A DNA stretch of 64,000 nucleotides from Pseudonocardia endophytica (GCF_004339565.1 NZ_SMFZ01000001.1:3720001-3784000), one strand, 5' to 3'; shown: positions 49,396-61,267, counted from the first letter of the stretch. Translations and numbers: made by a program. The notes: generated from the letters alone by a model not told the origin.

Positions 49396-50164
49396 TTAGC
49401 GTCCGTTGGCGTTAGGTCGCCGAAGACGTCCACTGAGGATGTTGTCTGCCCGCCGATCGCTGTTGTCGATCCACGCCGTGTAGACGCGGAGTGTGGTCGC
49501 GCCGCCGCCGTGGCCTAGCCGGCCTGCGACTGTTCGCAGGTCTACGCCGGCGGATAGCAGCTCGGTCGCTGAGTAGTGCCGGAGTGCGTGCGGATGGCTG
49601 TCGATGCCGAGCCGCTCACACATGCGGCCGTACCTATGCGTGATGCCACTCGGGTCGCACGGCCGATCGTTGGCCGGGGAATAAGAGAAGAGGTAAGAGG
49701 AGCTGACTGGTTCTACTCCAACTTCCCTGCACCGCGCCTCATAGCGCTGGCGATGCTCGCTCAAGAGCTCGACGGTTGCGTCGTCGAGAGATAGGCGGCG
49801 CGTGCGATGGGTCTTCGTGTCCTTCTCGATGCTCTTGCCGGTGACACGAACGTGGTTACGGCGCACGAAGAGCTTCGCACTCTCGAAGTCGACATCAGAC
49901 CAACGAAGGGCAAGCAGCTCGGCGCGCCGCACCCCGGTTACCAAGAGGAGCCACACCAACGTGCCCCAGTCAGCTCCCTCATCCCACGCCGCGTTCACGA
50001 GCGCAGCGGCCTCCTGCGACGACGGTGGATCAGGGTCGGGGGTAGGAAGCCCAGGTATCCGAGCGGTCTCAGCCGGGTTGCCTGTTATCCACTCCCACCG
50101 CACAGCCGCGGCGAGCGAGCCGCGGATGATGAAGTGGATCTTTCTCACGGTCGCCGGCGCTAGC
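49396..50164 (-). pseudogene. Tyrosine integrase, C-terminal catalytic part (interrupted gene)
   Basis: The catalytic domain of the island integrase. Present are the first Arg in VTGVRRAELLALRW, H-x-x-R in PHALRHYSATEL, the later His in AGRLGHGG and the nucleophilic Tyr in LRVYTAW. It starts after the target duplication with PATVRKIHFIIRGSLAAAVRW, continuing the N-terminal part at 51235-51800. Without the insertion and one 6-bp repeat the gene would be 1329 bases (442 aa) from GTG 51800. On its own this fragment lacks the core-binding domain and should be inactive. Confidence 0.92.
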
Positions 50165-51128
50165 TGTAAGTCCCAGCAGGGTTGTTGACGCGGGTGATGG
50201 GTGGGTGGCCGCCGAGCGCGGTGTGGCTACGGTGGTGATTGTAGGTGTGGAGCCAGGCCGGGAGCTGCGCTGCTCGTTCGGCGTTGCTGGCGAACGGGCG
50301 CTGGTAGGCCCACTCGTCGAGCATGGTCCGGTTGAACCGCTCGGCCTTGCCATTGGTCTGGGGCCGGTAGCGGCGGGTGAACCGGGCCTGGGCGCCGAGC
50401 TCGGCCAGGGCGTCGCGCCAGGCCGCCGAGCGGCGGTAGACCAGGGCGTTGTCGGTCATCACCCGCTCGACCCGGGCGATGCCGTGGGCGGCGAACCAGG
50501 CCGCGGCGCGGCGCAGGAACGCGGCGCAGGTGGCGGCCTGCTCGTCGAGGTGGACCTCGGCGTAGGCCAGGCGGGTGTGGTCGTCGATCGCGGCGTGGAT
50601 GTAGTCGAACCCGACCCGAGACCCGTAGCGAGCCCGACGGTGTTCGAGGCTGTCGCGGCCATGCGCGCGCCAGCCGCCGCCGTCGCGGAGTCGGCCGAGT
50701 TTCTTCACATCGACATGGACGAGCTCGCCGGGCCGGTCGCGTTCGTAGCGGCGGATCACCTGCCCGGTGGGGCGGTCCACCCAGGCCAGCCGGGACAGCC
50801 CGCGGCGGACCAGCACGGCGTGCACGGTCGAGGCGGCGAGCCCGACCAGCGGCCCGATGCGGTGCGGGCCGAGCTTGCGCTCGCGGCGCAGCCCCACGAT
50901 CAAGGTTTCGAGTGGGGCGCTGGTGCGGGCCGGGACCCGGTGCGGGCGGCTCGATCGATCGGCCAGGCCGGCCGGGCCTTCGCGGCGGTAGCGGCCCCAC
51001 CACTTGTAGCCGGTGGCACGGGAAACACCGAGCTCGGCGGCGACGTGGGCGACCGGTCGACCCGAGCGGACACGCTCGACGAGCAGCATGCGCCCATGCA
51101 CGGTGAGGCGGGCATTACGGTGGGCCAC
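50160..51128 (-). CDS. IS481-family transposase
   Basis: A 322-aa DDE transposase: helix-turn-helix N-terminus (RSGRPVAHVAAELGVSRATGYKWW), then the rve integrase core with Asp in ELVHVDVKKLG, Asp in VMTDNALVY and Glu in GKAERFNRT. GTG 51128 has GGAGG five bases upstream; the longer frame to 51164 was not preferred. The stop codon TAG lies outside the element, inside the duplicated GCTAGC target, so the host site supplies the stop. Confidence 0.93.
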   Translation of the reverse strand: MAHRNARLTVHGRMLLVERVRSGRPVAHVAAELGVSRATGYKWWGRYRREGPAGLADRSSRPHRVPARTSAPLETLIVGLRRERKLGPHRIGPLVGLAASTVHAVLVRRGLSRLAWVDRPTGQVIRRYERDRPGELVHVDVKKLGRLRDGGGWRAHGRDSLEHRRARYGSRVGFDYIHAAIDDHTRLAYAEVHLDEQAATCAAFLRRAAAWFAAHGIARVERVMTDNALVYRRSAAWRDALAELGAQARFTRRYRPQTNGKAERFNRTMLDEWAYQRPFASNAERAAQLPAWLHTYNHHRSHTALGGHPPITRVNNPAGTYS

Positions 51129-51234
51129 TGAGACCTCCGGGTGGTTCGGGGTGAGCGTCGACAACTCACACCCCGCCCGGAGGTCTCCCCGATTTCAAGC
51201 CACCACGCCGTCAACAACGTGGATGGGCACTACA
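50165..51234 (-). mobile_element. IS481-family insertion sequence inside the integrase gene
   Basis: A 1070-bp element. Its ends (TGTAAGTCCCA at 50165; TGTAGTGCCCA read inward from 51234) are imperfect inverted repeats that converge on a shared GTTGTTGACG about 16 bases in. Both sides are flanked by GCTAGC (50159-50164 and 51235-51240), a 6-bp target duplication with the CTAG core known for IS481. The matching duplication and intact transposase suggest a recent insertion. Confidence 0.93.
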
Positions 51235-51800
51235 GCTAGCGGCCGACACGTATGAGGCTGACATTCGATGACACGACAGGCCTTCTCCGCGCAGTCGTGG
51301 GGCGGGTAGCCAGCGGCCGGCGGACGACCGGGCGGCCGCTTGTGTCGGACCTCCCGACACTCATGCGGACCGTCGAGCCGATGGTCGACAGCGGGTCGAC
51401 CATCGCAGCGCCGCGAGCAACGGCGAAGTTCGGCGTAGAAGCGCTCAAGGACGTGGGTTGTAGTGCGTCCCAGCGGCTCAGGTCCAAGTGCTGGGTAGAT
51501 GTGGTTGGCGGCGTACTCGACGTACGTCTCGCGGGTACTTTCCGCGAGCTCGTGTGTATCGAGCCACGCCTCGATCGTCGTCTGCAGCGACGCTCGAGTT
51601 TTCGCGTGCCGCTGCGCGTTCACCTGGGCGACGAGCTTCCTCAGGATGCGGTTCGCCTCGGCCTCGTCGGTGCTGGAGCCGCGGAGGTGGAGTTTACGCC
51701 CCGTGACCGGGTCGATCCCCGCGTAGACGATCACCTGGAACGAGTTCCCGCGCTTCCGCACCATGCCCTGCTGGCGTCGGTTCGGCGAGTTCTTGGCCAC
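51235..51800 (-). pseudogene. Tyrosine integrase, N-terminal part (interrupted gene)
   Basis: Arm-binding and core-binding domains of the integrase: VRKRGNSFQVIVYAGIDPVTGRKLHLRGS, LQTTIEAWLDTHELAESTRETYVEYAANHIYPALG, and a Cys/His-rich linker ending HTCRPLA at the insertion point. The likely start is GTG 51800 or ATG 51764. The gene faces away from the adjacent tRNA-Ala. Joining this to 50158 across one GCTAGC gives CRPLAPATVRK without frameshift. Confidence 0.92.
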
Positions 51801-51817
51801 AGCTCGACGGTACTGGA

Positions 51818-51837
51818 TGCCATCGTGGCTGCCATCA
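51818..51837 (+). repeat. Arm-type integrase-binding repeat, proximal copy
   Basis: TGCCATCGTGGCTGCCATCA, 18 of 20 identical to the copy at 46431-46450 in the same orientation. It lies between the integrase start and the tRNA-Ala att copy. Confidence 0.6.
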
Positions 51838-51883
51838 CACTGCCGGAAGATCCGTTGCAATTGCTAACCATGCAGGTCAGCAG

Positions 51884-51959
51884 TGGTGGAGACGAGGGGA
51901 ATCGAACCCCTAACCCCCGCCTTGCAAAGGCGGTGCTCTGCCAATTGAGCTACGTCCCC
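51884..51959 (-). tRNA. tRNA-Ala(TGC) with encoded CCA
   Basis: Reads GGGGACGTAGCTCAATTGGC from 51959, with anticodon TGC in CTTTGCAAG, T-arm GGGGTTCGATTCCCC and acceptor end CGTCTCCA followed by CCA (51886-51884). All stems pair, with one G-U in the acceptor. Its 3' half is the island attachment site. Its place beside tRNA-Ile near gyrA is the usual actinobacterial arrangement. Confidence 0.96.
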
Positions 51960-51991
51960 GAGACGCCCAGGACGCTACCCGAGCGAGGCAT

Positions 51992-52102
51992 TCAGCGGGT
52001 GGTGGCCTCGTGCCACAGGTCGTCGGAGCCGACGCCGCGGAACTTGTTGTAGGCCAGGAACGCCGCACCGGCGACGGCCACGAGTGCGATCAGCTTCTTC
52101 AT
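51992..52102 (-). CDS. DLW-39 family small protein
   Basis: A 36-aa protein, MKKLIALVAVAGAAFLAYNK followed by FRGVGSDDLWHEATTR. It has a hydrophobic N-terminal helix and the DLW motif that names the family. Such mini-proteins are conserved between the tRNA-Ile and tRNA-Ala genes near gyrA in actinobacteria. Function is unknown; the helix could anchor it in the membrane. Confidence 0.85.
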   Translation of the reverse strand: MKKLIALVAVAGAAFLAYNKFRGVGSDDLWHEATTR

Positions 52103-52137
52103 CGGATGACCATCCTCTGCAGTCCCGGCGGGAAGGG

Positions 52138-52211
52138 TGGGCCTAGGTGGACTTGAACCACCGACCTCATCGTTATCAGCGATGCGCTCTAACCGTCTGA
52201 GCTATAGGCCC
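52138..52211 (-). tRNA. tRNA-Ile(GAT)
   Basis: Reads GGGCCTATAGCTCAGACGGT from 52211, with anticodon GAT in CTGATAACG, T-arm GGTGGTTCAAGTCCACC and acceptor TAGGCCC plus discriminator A. The terminal CCA is not encoded. Confidence 0.96.
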
Positions 52212-52261
52212 GTGCAGCGGTGACCACGGTACAACACGCCCTGGTCACCCCCGCCAGCGGG

Positions 52262-53206
52262 TTAGTCGCGCTCGGAGAGCGTGACCTCGATGCCGCCGAC
52301 CAGGTCGGCGGCCACGTTGTAGACGAACGCTCCGATCGTCAGCGCGACCGCGAACAGCAGGCTGTTGATCGCTCCGACGACGGCGGCGAGCAGGAACACC
52401 CGGCCCGCACTGATCAGTGATCCGGAGTCCTGGGCCTGGCCGGTGACCAGGTCGGCGTAGGTGCCGTTCAGGCGGTCCCAGACGCCCATGCCGCCGAGGA
52501 TCCCGTACAGCACGCCGGCCGCGACCATCCACACCAGGAACAGCACGACGGCCAGCGCCAGAGCCATCTTCAGCACCGACCACGGGTCCAGTCGCTTGAG
52601 CTGCAGCAGAGCCTGGCGCGGCGGGCGGTTGCGGGCCGACGGACGCACCCCGGAGGAGGGAGCACGCCCGTTGGTGTCCCCGCCCGGCTGCTCCTCGGTC
52701 GCGACCGCGGTGCCTCCCGCGGCGGGCTCGGCCTCCGCCGAGGCGCCCCGGGGACCGGTCAGGAACGTCGTCGGAGCCTCACTGAGCAGCGAGTCGGCGA
52801 CCGTCGGGCGCTCCGGCTCCTCCGGGGCGGGCTGGTCGCCCGGGACACGCCGCCACGGTGGCGGGCCCTCGGCCTGGGGCGTGGAGCTCGCCGCAGCGGC
52901 CGCTGGTTCGGCCGTCGCTGGGGACGGGGTCGAGGAGGCCGGCGTCGAGGCGGACGGGGCGGACGACGACCCGTTGGCCGCCCCGGCGTCCGAGGTCTCC
53001 CCCTCCGCCTGCGCCTCCCAGCGCGCGTCCGGGCTCGCCGGACGTGGGACGGGCGACGGGCGCGCGGCCGCGGACTCGCCGCCCGCGCCCGTCGCGTCCT
53101 CCGCGGCGGCATCCGGCCCCGGTGGCGACGACTGCTCGGCACGATCCGCGTCGGTCGCCACGGTCCGCCCGTCGTCCTCGGGCCGGGTGCTGTCGTTGCT
53201 GCTCAC
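52262..53206 (-). CDS. DUF3566 membrane protein
   Basis: A 314-aa protein. The first 190 or so residues are a low-complexity Ala/Ser/Pro/Glu-rich region, probably disordered and cytoplasmic. The C-terminal DUF3566 domain has RLDPWSVLKMALALAVVLFL and two transmembrane segments (ALAVVLFLVWMVAAGVLYGI and FLLAAVVGAINSLLFAVALT), ending VGGIEVTLSERD. It is conserved downstream of gyrA in actinobacteria; function is not established. It lies 33 bases after gyrA. Confidence 0.9.
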   Translation of the reverse strand: MSSNDSTRPEDDGRTVATDADRAEQSSPPGPDAAAEDATGAGGESAAARPSPVPRPASPDARWEAQAEGETSDAGAANGSSSAPSASTPASSTPSPATAEPAAAAASSTPQAEGPPPWRRVPGDQPAPEEPERPTVADSLLSEAPTTFLTGPRGASAEAEPAAGGTAVATEEQPGGDTNGRAPSSGVRPSARNRPPRQALLQLKRLDPWSVLKMALALAVVLFLVWMVAAGVLYGILGGMGVWDRLNGTYADLVTGQAQDSGSLISAGRVFLLAAVVGAINSLLFAVALTIGAFVYNVAADLVGGIEVTLSERD

Positions 53207-53239
53207 GAGCTGGCGCTCTCCTCGATCGTCGGCTCCGGG

Positions 53240-55753
53240 TCAGGCCTGCTGACCCGGGTCCTCGGCAGTCTCCTCCGCATTGCGCGCGACCGCATTGAGG
53301 GTCGAGTTCTCGCCCAGGTTCATCAGGCGGACCCCCTTCGTCTGCCGGCCGGCCTTGCGCACCTCCCGCGCCGAGGTCCGGATGACCCCACCGGTCGAGG
53401 TGATGGCGTACAGCTCGTCGTCGATCCCGACGATGAGCGCGCCGACCAGCGTGCCACGACGGCGGTCGTACTGGAGCGTCAACACTCCCTTCCCGCCACG
53501 GCCCTGCACCGGGTAGTCCTCGATCGGTGTCCGCTTCGCGTAGCCACCGGCCGTCGCGACCAGAAGATAGGTGTCCGACCGGATCACGCCGAGCGCCAGC
53601 AGCTTGTCACCGGAGTTGAAGCGCATACCCAGCACACCGGAGGTCGCCCGGCCCATCGGGCGCAGCGCCTCGTCGGTCGCGGTGAACCGGATCGACTGGC
53701 CCTCGGCCGAGACGAGCAACAGGTCGTCCTCCGCGGAGCAGAGGACGGCGCCGACCAGCTCGTCGTCGTCGCGCAGGTTGATGCCGATCAGGCCGCCGGT
53801 CCGGTTGGAGTCGAAGTCGGACAGGCGCGACTTCTTCACCAGGCCGGTCTTCGTCGCGAGGACGAGATACGGGCGCGCCTGGTAGTCCTTGATCTGCATG
53901 ACCTGGGCGATCTCCTCCTCCGGCTGCAACGCCAGGAGGTTCGCCAGGTGCTGACCGCGGGCCGTCCGGTTGGCCTCCGGCAGCTCGTAGGCCTTGAGCC
54001 GGTAGACCCGGCCCTTGTTCGTGAAGAACAGCATCCAGTCGTGCGTGGAGCAGACGAAGAAGTGGGCGACGATGTCGTCCTGCTTCAGGGCCGCGCCCTG
54101 CACGCCCTTGCCGCCGCGCTTCTGCGCCCGGTACAGGTCGGTCTTCGTGCGCTTCGCGTAGCCGGTCTCGGTGATCGTGACGACCACGTCCTCGACGGCG
54201 ATGAGGTCCTCGTCGGCGACGTCGCCGTCGTACCCGACCAGCTGCGTCCGACGGTCGTCGCCGTGCTTCTCGACGATCTCGGTGAGCTCGTCGCGGACGA
54301 TCTGGCGCTGCCGCTCCGGGCGCTCCAGGATGTCGTTCAGGTCGGCGATGTAGGTCTCGAGCTCTGCCAGCTCGTCGATGATCTTCTGGCGCTCCAGCGC
54401 GGCGAGGCGCCGCAGCTGCATGTCCAGGATCGCCTGGGCCTGGATCTCGTCGACGTCCAGCAGGTCGATCAGGCCGGCCCTGGCGACGTCGACCGTCTCG
54501 GACGCCCTGATCAGCGCGATGACCTCGTCGAGCGCGTCCAACGCCTTGACCAGACCGCGCAGGATGTGGGCCCGCTCCTCGGCCTTGCGCAGCCGGTAGC
54601 GCGTCCGGCGGACGATCACGTCGATCTGGTGCCGGACGTAGTGCCGGATCATCTGGTCGAGCCTCAGCGTGCGCGGCACGCCGTCGACGATCGACAGCAT
54701 GTTCACGCCGAAGCTGTGCTGCAGCTGCGTGTGCTTGTACAGGTTGTTCAGCACGACCTTGGCGACCGCGTCCCGCTTCAGCGTGATCACGATCCGCATC
54801 CCGATCCGGTCCGACGACTCGTCGACGATCTCGGAGATGCCGGCGATCTTGCCGTCGCGCACCATCATCGCGATCGACTCGATCACGTTGTCCGGGTTGA
54901 CCATGTATGGCAGCTCGGTGACGACGAGGGTGGTCCGCCCCTTGGCGTCCTCCTCGACCTCGACGACGGACCGCATCCGCACCGAGCCGCGCCCGGTCCG
55001 GTAGGCGGACTCGATGCCGTCCCGGCCGACGATCAGGCCGTACGTCGGGAAGTCCGGGCCCTTGATCCGGGCCATGCACGCCTCGAGGAGCTCCTCGTCG
55101 CTCGCCTCGGGGTTGTCCAGGCACCAGACGACGCCGTCCCCGACCTCGCGCAGGTTGTGCGGCGGGATGTTGGTCGCCATCCCGACCGCGATCCCGGCGC
55201 TGCCGTTGATCAGCAGGTTCGGCACCCGCGACGGGAGGACCTCGGGCTCGAGGGTCTTGCCGTCGTAGTTGTCGGCGAAGTCGACGGTCTCCTCGTCGAT
55301 GTCCTGCAGCATCGCCATCGCGAGCGGGGACAGCCGGCACTCCGTGTACCGCATGGCGGCCGCCGGGTCGTTGCCGCGCGAGCCGAAGTTGCCCTGCCCG
55401 TCGATCAACGGGTAGCGCATGGACCACGGCTGGGCCATGCGCACCAGCGCGTCGTAGATCGCCGAGTCGCCGTGCGGGTGGTAGTTGCCCATCACGTCGC
55501 CGACGACGCGGGCGCACTTCACGTAGGAGCGGTCCGGCCGGAAGCCGTTCTCGCCCATCGAGAACAGGACGCGCCGGTGCACCGGCTTGAGCCCGTCCTC
55601 CACCAGCGGCAACGCGCGCCCGACGATCACGCTCATCGCGTAGTCGATGTAGGAGCGCTGCATCTCCTGCTGGATGTCGACCGGCTCGACCCGGCCGCCG
55701 CCCTCCCCACCGTCGCCCGTGGCGGGCGCGGTCGGGTCCAGAGTGTCTGTCAC
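53240..55753 (-). CDS. gyrA: DNA gyrase subunit A
   Basis: An 837-aa DNA-cleaving gyrase subunit. The catalytic Tyr136 is in [11 protein letters not shown]. The quinolone-determining region reads [10 protein letters not shown], with S97 and D101 matching E. coli S83 and D87, so no resistance substitution is seen at these sites. The C-terminal beta-pinwheel carries the GyrA-box [11 protein letters not shown]. It follows gyrB by 49 bases. It is full length. Confidence 0.98.
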   Translation of the reverse strand: MTDTLDPTAPATGDGGEGGGRVEPVDIQQEMQRSYIDYAMSVIVGRALPLVEDGLKPVHRRVLFSMGENGFRPDRSYVKCARVVGDVMGNYHPHGDSAIYDALVRMAQPWSMRYPLIDGQGNFGSRGNDPAAAMRYTECRLSPLAMAMLQDIDEETVDFADNYDGKTLEPEVLPSRVPNLLINGSAGIAVGMATNIPPHNLREVGDGVVWCLDNPEASDEELLEACMARIKGPDFPTYGLIVGRDGIESAYRTGRGSVRMRSVVEVEEDAKGRTTLVVTELPYMVNPDNVIESIAMMVRDGKIAGISEIVDESSDRIGMRIVITLKRDAVAKVVLNNLYKHTQLQHSFGVNMLSIVDGVPRTLRLDQMIRHYVRHQIDVIVRRTRYRLRKAEERAHILRGLVKALDALDEVIALIRASETVDVARAGLIDLLDVDEIQAQAILDMQLRRLAALERQKIIDELAELETYIADLNDILERPERQRQIVRDELTEIVEKHGDDRRTQLVGYDGDVADEDLIAVEDVVVTITETGYAKRTKTDLYRAQKRGGKGVQGAALKQDDIVAHFFVCSTHDWMLFFTNKGRVYRLKAYELPEANRTARGQHLANLLALQPEEEIAQVMQIKDYQARPYLVLATKTGLVKKSRLSDFDSNRTGGLIGINLRDDDELVGAVLCSAEDDLLLVSAEGQSIRFTATDEALRPMGRATSGVLGMRFNSGDKLLALGVIRSDTYLLVATAGGYAKRTPIEDYPVQGRGGKGVLTLQYDRRRGTLVGALIVGIDDELYAITSTGGVIRTSAREVRKAGRQTKGVRLMNLGENSTLNAVARNAEETAEDPGQQA

Positions 55754-55802
55754 GGAATCCCCTCGAGGAAGTTCATACGTTCGTCTGGATCAGTCGTATG
55801 GA

Positions 55803-58097
<2,295 letters not shown>

Positions 58098-58165
58098 CTA
58101 CGCCTCGTCGCCGCAACTGTCCGGCTACCGACCCTCCCCGACCGTTCGCACTCCGGGGCGGACCG

Positions 58166-58906
58166 TCAGCCGTACGTGTCCCGCGGCCCGCGGCCGCGCA
58201 CGTGCCGTGGACCGTGCCGCCAGCTCGGGCCGCTCGGGGCGACCACCCGGATCCGGCGTACCACGTCCGGACCGACCGCGGCGGACAGCCGGGTCAACAG
58301 CTGGCGCTGCAGCGTCCGCAGCTGGGTGGCCCACGCGGTGGACTCGGCCTGCAGGGTCAGCTCCCCGTCGCGCAGCGAGATCGGCGTGCAGTGGTCCGCC
58401 ACGTCCGGGCCGACGAGCTGCGGCCAGCGGCCGAGCACGGTGGCGTCGGTGAGCCGCGACGACCAGCCGCGGTCCATCGACACGCGGGACACGACGCGGC
58501 CGAACGGCTGCGGGTCCCGGTCGTCGGGGCCCGCCGACGACCAGCGCCTGCGGCTGCCCCTCCCGGAGACGACCCGCAGCTTGGGCGAGCGCTCCTCGGC
58601 ACGTTCCGCGGCTTTCGCGGCCGAGGCCTCGCGCGCCGCGCGCAACGCGTCCCGCGCCAGGTCCGGTCCGCGCAGACCGGTGCTCTCGCCGGGCGCTTCG
58701 CCCTGTCCGGAGGTGTCGTTCCCCTCCGTGTCACCGGAACGGCGGGCAGCCGTGTCCTCCCCGTTACCCGGAGGCCGCCCGCGTCCGTCCCCAGGGGTGG
58801 GGACCGACGCGGACGCGTCACCGTCTCCGTCGGGCCGGTGACCGGCGGCTCGGCCGCGCGTCCGGCGTCGATCACCGGACGGCTCGGGGTTGTCCACACT
58901 ATCCAC
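58166..58906 (-). CDS. DUF721/DciA-family protein
   Basis: A protein of about 246 aa. The N-terminal 90 or so residues are Arg/Gly/Asp-rich and disordered. The C-terminal DUF721 domain has [51 protein letters not shown] and [13 protein letters not shown]. DciA proteins load the replicative helicase DnaB in bacteria lacking DnaC. GTG 58906 overlaps the recF stop; the GTG at 58897 is an alternative. A long open frame upstream runs through recF in the wrong frame. Confidence 0.88.
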   Translation of the reverse strand: MDSVDNPEPSGDRRRTRGRAAGHRPDGDGDASASVPTPGDGRGRPPGNGEDTAARRSGDTEGNDTSGQGEAPGESTGLRGPDLARDALRAAREASAAKAAERAEERSPKLRVVSGRGSRRRWSSAGPDDRDPQPFGRVVSRVSMDRGWSSRLTDATVLGRWPQLVGPDVADHCTPISLRDGELTLQAESTAWATQLRTLQRQLLTRLSAAVGPDVVRRIRVVAPSGPSWRHGPRHVRGRGPRDTYG

Positions 58907-60218
58907 AGGCCTGTCCCCAGGTCGTCGTTGCTCCGTCGTGACCCGCCGCGGCGTGATCGGGAAGCTCGTGGTCGGGTTCCTCGTCGTCGGGTCCGTCGTC
59001 GGGTTGGTCGTCGGGTTGGTCGTCGGGTTCGTCGTCAGCCGGTGCGTCCGTGTACGCCCGCCGGACCTCGCCGTCGCCGACCTGGAACCGGACGCCGTCG
59101 AGCTCGGTCGGCACGTCCTCGGCCACGGCTGCGGTGACCAGCACCTGTTCCGCCTCGCCGACCAGACCGGCCAGCGCGCGCCTGCGCTTCGCGTCGAGCT
59201 CGGCGAACACGTCGTCGAGCACGAGCACCGGCTCGACGTCGTCGGCCCGCAGCAGCCGGTACGACGCGAGCCGCAGCGCGAGCGCGAACGCCCACGACTC
59301 CCCGTGGCTCGCATAGCCCTTGGCCGGTCCCTCGCCGAGTGCGAGCTCCAGCTCGTCGCGGTGCGGACCGACCAGGCACACGCCGCGCTCGATCTCCTGG
59401 CGACGGACCTCGGCGAGCCTGCGCAGCAGCAGCTCCTCCAGCTCCGCAGGCTCCGACGGCAGGTCCGCGACCCCGTCGGTGCCGATGCTGCTGCGGTAGT
59501 CCAGCCCGATCTCGTCGGAGGTCGGGGCGATCCCGGCGAACGCCTCTCTGGCGTGCGGGGCCAGCGCCACGACGAGCTCCCGCCTGCCGGCCAGCAGCGC
59601 CGCCCCGTGGCGGGCCAGGTGACCGTCCCAGACCTCGAGCGTGGCGACGTCGTCCGGCTCGTCCGACGTAGACGCAGCGGACGGACGGCTCCGTGGCCCG
59701 CCGCGCAGCCCGCGCGCGGACTTCAGCAGCGCCGAGCGCTGTTTGAGCACGCGGTCGTAGTCCGAGCGCACCCCCTCGTAGCGCGGGTACCGGGCGACGA
59801 GCAGGTCGTCGAGGAAACGCCTGCGCTCCCCCGGATCGCCCCGCACCAGCGCGAGGTCCTCCGGGGCGAACAGCACGCTGCGCAGGATGCCGAGCACCTC
59901 GCGCGGGCGGGACACCGGTGAGCGGTTCACTCGCGCCCGGTTCGATCCGGACGAGTTGATCTCCAGTTCGACCGCGAGCTGCCGTCCGTGGTGGATCACC
60001 TCACCGCGGACGACCGCCTTCGCGGCACCGCGCCGGACGAGCGGGGCATCCGACGCGACCCGGTGCGAGCCGAGCGAGGCCAGATAGCCGACACCCTCGA
60101 CGAGGTTCGTCTTGCCCGCACCGTTCGACCCGACCAGCACGGTGACGCCGGGATCGAGCTCGAGCTCGGCCTCGGGCCACGACCGGAAGTCGGTGATCGA
60201 GAAGCGCCGCAGGTGCAC
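58899..60218 (-). CDS. recF: DNA replication and repair protein RecF
   Basis: A 439-aa SMC-like ATPase that loads RecA at gaps. Walker A is GSNGAGKT (30-37), the signature region is [20 protein letters not shown], and Walker B is [15 protein letters not shown] 60218 starts [14 protein letters not shown]. The C-terminus carries an unusual acidic extension built on a DDxP repeat and rich in Asp/His, beyond the normal RecF end. Confidence 0.97.
   Translation of the reverse strand: MHLRRFSITDFRSWPEAELELDPGVTVLVGSNGAGKTNLVEGVGYLASLGSHRVASDAPLVRRGAAKAVVRGEVIHHGRQLAVELEINSSGSNRARVNRSPVSRPREVLGILRSVLFAPEDLALVRGDPGERRRFLDDLLVARYPRYEGVRSDYDRVLKQRSALLKSARGLRGGPRSRPSAASTSDEPDDVATLEVWDGHLARHGAALLAGRRELVVALAPHAREAFAGIAPTSDEIGLDYRSSIGTDGVADLPSEPAELEELLLRRLAEVRRQEIERGVCLVGPHRDELELALGEGPAKGYASHGESWAFALALRLASYRLLRADDVEPVLVLDDVFAELDAKRRRALAGLVGEAEQVLVTAAVAEDVPTELDGVRFQVGDGEVRRAYTDAPADDEPDDQPDDQPDDGPDDEEPDHELPDHAAAGHDGATTTWGQACG
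58983..59030 (-). repeat. Four-copy 12-bp tandem repeat in recF
   Basis: The unit GTCGTCGGGTTG occurs four times in succession (58983, 58995, 59007, 59019), the outer copies with one or two changes. On the coding strand it gives [16 protein letters not shown] in the RecF tail. It keeps frame and can vary by slippage. Confidence 0.92.
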
Positions 60219-60227
60219 GCCGTGCCG

Positions 60228-61172
60228 TCAGCCCTGCGTCGAACCGGTACCGGACGTGGGGCCGGCCTTGTCCCCCGGTGCTCCGGTCGGTCCGGACGAC
60301 TTGACCGCGTGCCCACCGAACTGGTGGCGCAGCGCCGCGACCGCCTTCATCGCGGGCGACTCGTCCTGGCGCGAGGCGAACCGCGCGTAGAGCGCCGCCG
60401 AGATCACCGGCAGCGGCACCGCGTGCCGGATCGCCTCCTCGATCGTCCAACGGCCCTCTCCGGAGTCGTCGACGTAGCCCTCCAGCTCGGAGAGGTCCGG
60501 GTCGTCGCGCAGCGCGTTGACCAGCAGGTCCAGCAGCCAGGACCGCACGACCGTGCCGCGCGACCACGCCTGGATCACGCCCGGCACGTCGGTGACCAGC
60601 TCGCTGGCCCGCATCAGCTCGAAACCCTCGGCGTAGGCCTGCATCAGGCCGTACTCGATGCCGTTGTGCACCATCTTCGAGAAGTGGCCTGCGCCGACCG
60701 GGCCGGCGTGCGCGAAGCCCTCCTCGCGCGGACCCTCGGGACGCAGCGCGTCGAAGATCGGCATCGCCAGGGCGATGTGCTCGTCGGACCCGCCCGCCAT
60801 CAGGCCGTAGCCGTTGTCCTTGCCCCAGATCCCGCCGGACACGCCGCAGTCGACGTAGCCGATCCCCTTCGCGGCGAGCAGCTCGGCGTTCGGCGCGTCG
60901 TCGGTGTAGCGCGAGTTGCCGCCGTCGATCACGAGGTCACCCGACGAGAGCGTCTCGGACAGGGTCCGGACGGTGTCCCGGGTCGGGTCGCCGGACGGGA
61001 CCATCACCCAGACCACGCGGGGTGCGGAGAGCGCCGCGGCCAGCTCGTCGAGCGATCCGACGTCGGCGACCTCGGGCCGCGGGTCGTACCCGACGACCTC
61101 GTGCCCGGCTGCCCGCAGCCGGTCCCGCATGTTGCCGCCCATCCGGCCGAGACCGATCAGGCCGATCTGCAC
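60228..61172 (-). CDS. gnd: 6-phosphogluconate dehydrogenase, decarboxylating (short NAD-type)
   Basis: A 314-aa dehydrogenase: IGLIGLGRMGGNM Rossmann motif, VMVPSGDPTRDTV, DGGNSRYTDD, CGVSGGIWGKDNGYGLMAGG, and the catalytic Lys in HFSKMVHNGIEYGLMQAYAEGF. It oxidises 6-phosphogluconate to ribulose 5-phosphate. GTG 61172 follows GAAGGAG at 6 bases; the longer frame is spurious. Its place between dnaN and recF is the normal actinobacterial order. Confidence 0.95.
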   Translation of the reverse strand: MQIGLIGLGRMGGNMRDRLRAAGHEVVGYDPRPEVADVGSLDELAAALSAPRVVWVMVPSGDPTRDTVRTLSETLSSGDLVIDGGNSRYTDDAPNAELLAAKGIGYVDCGVSGGIWGKDNGYGLMAGGSDEHIALAMPIFDALRPEGPREEGFAHAGPVGAGHFSKMVHNGIEYGLMQAYAEGFELMRASELVTDVPGVIQAWSRGTVVRSWLLDLLVNALRDDPDLSELEGYVDDSGEGRWTIEEAIRHAVPLPVISAALYARFASRQDESPAMKAVAALRHQFGGHAVKSSGPTGAPGDKAGPTSGTGSTQG

Positions 61173-61267
61173 GAGAGGCTCCTTCCGTCGCAACGGTTCC
61201 GCGCGACAGTCTGGCCGCCTCCCGGACGGCGCGCGCGGCCGGGAGCAGGAGCGGGTCGCCAGAGGCG

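Larger units (their letters stand above)
46291..51933. mobile_element. Integrated genomic island at tRNA-Ala
   Basis: A 5.6-kb island bounded by a 48-bp repeat of the tRNA-Ala 3' half (46291-46338 and 51886-51933; one mismatch). A tyrosine integrase gene lies next to the intact tRNA, and a similar 20-bp arm-type repeat lies inside each end. Cargo is a truncated isochorismatase, a Ser/Thr kinase, two unknown proteins and a ribbon-helix-helix-like protein. Three 60-base lines counted by eye within 47.1-48.7 kb are 53-55% G+C, against 67% for a line in the hydroxylase gene at 24.3 kb. The integrase is disrupted, so the island should be immobile by itself. Confidence 0.85.

Noticed and set aside
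51252..52052. 266-codon plus-strand frame through tRNA-Ala ending with a GDEGNRTPNPRLAKA-type segment
   Set aside because: This is the well-known artefact of translating the antisense of tRNA-Ala; it is also antisense to the integrase.
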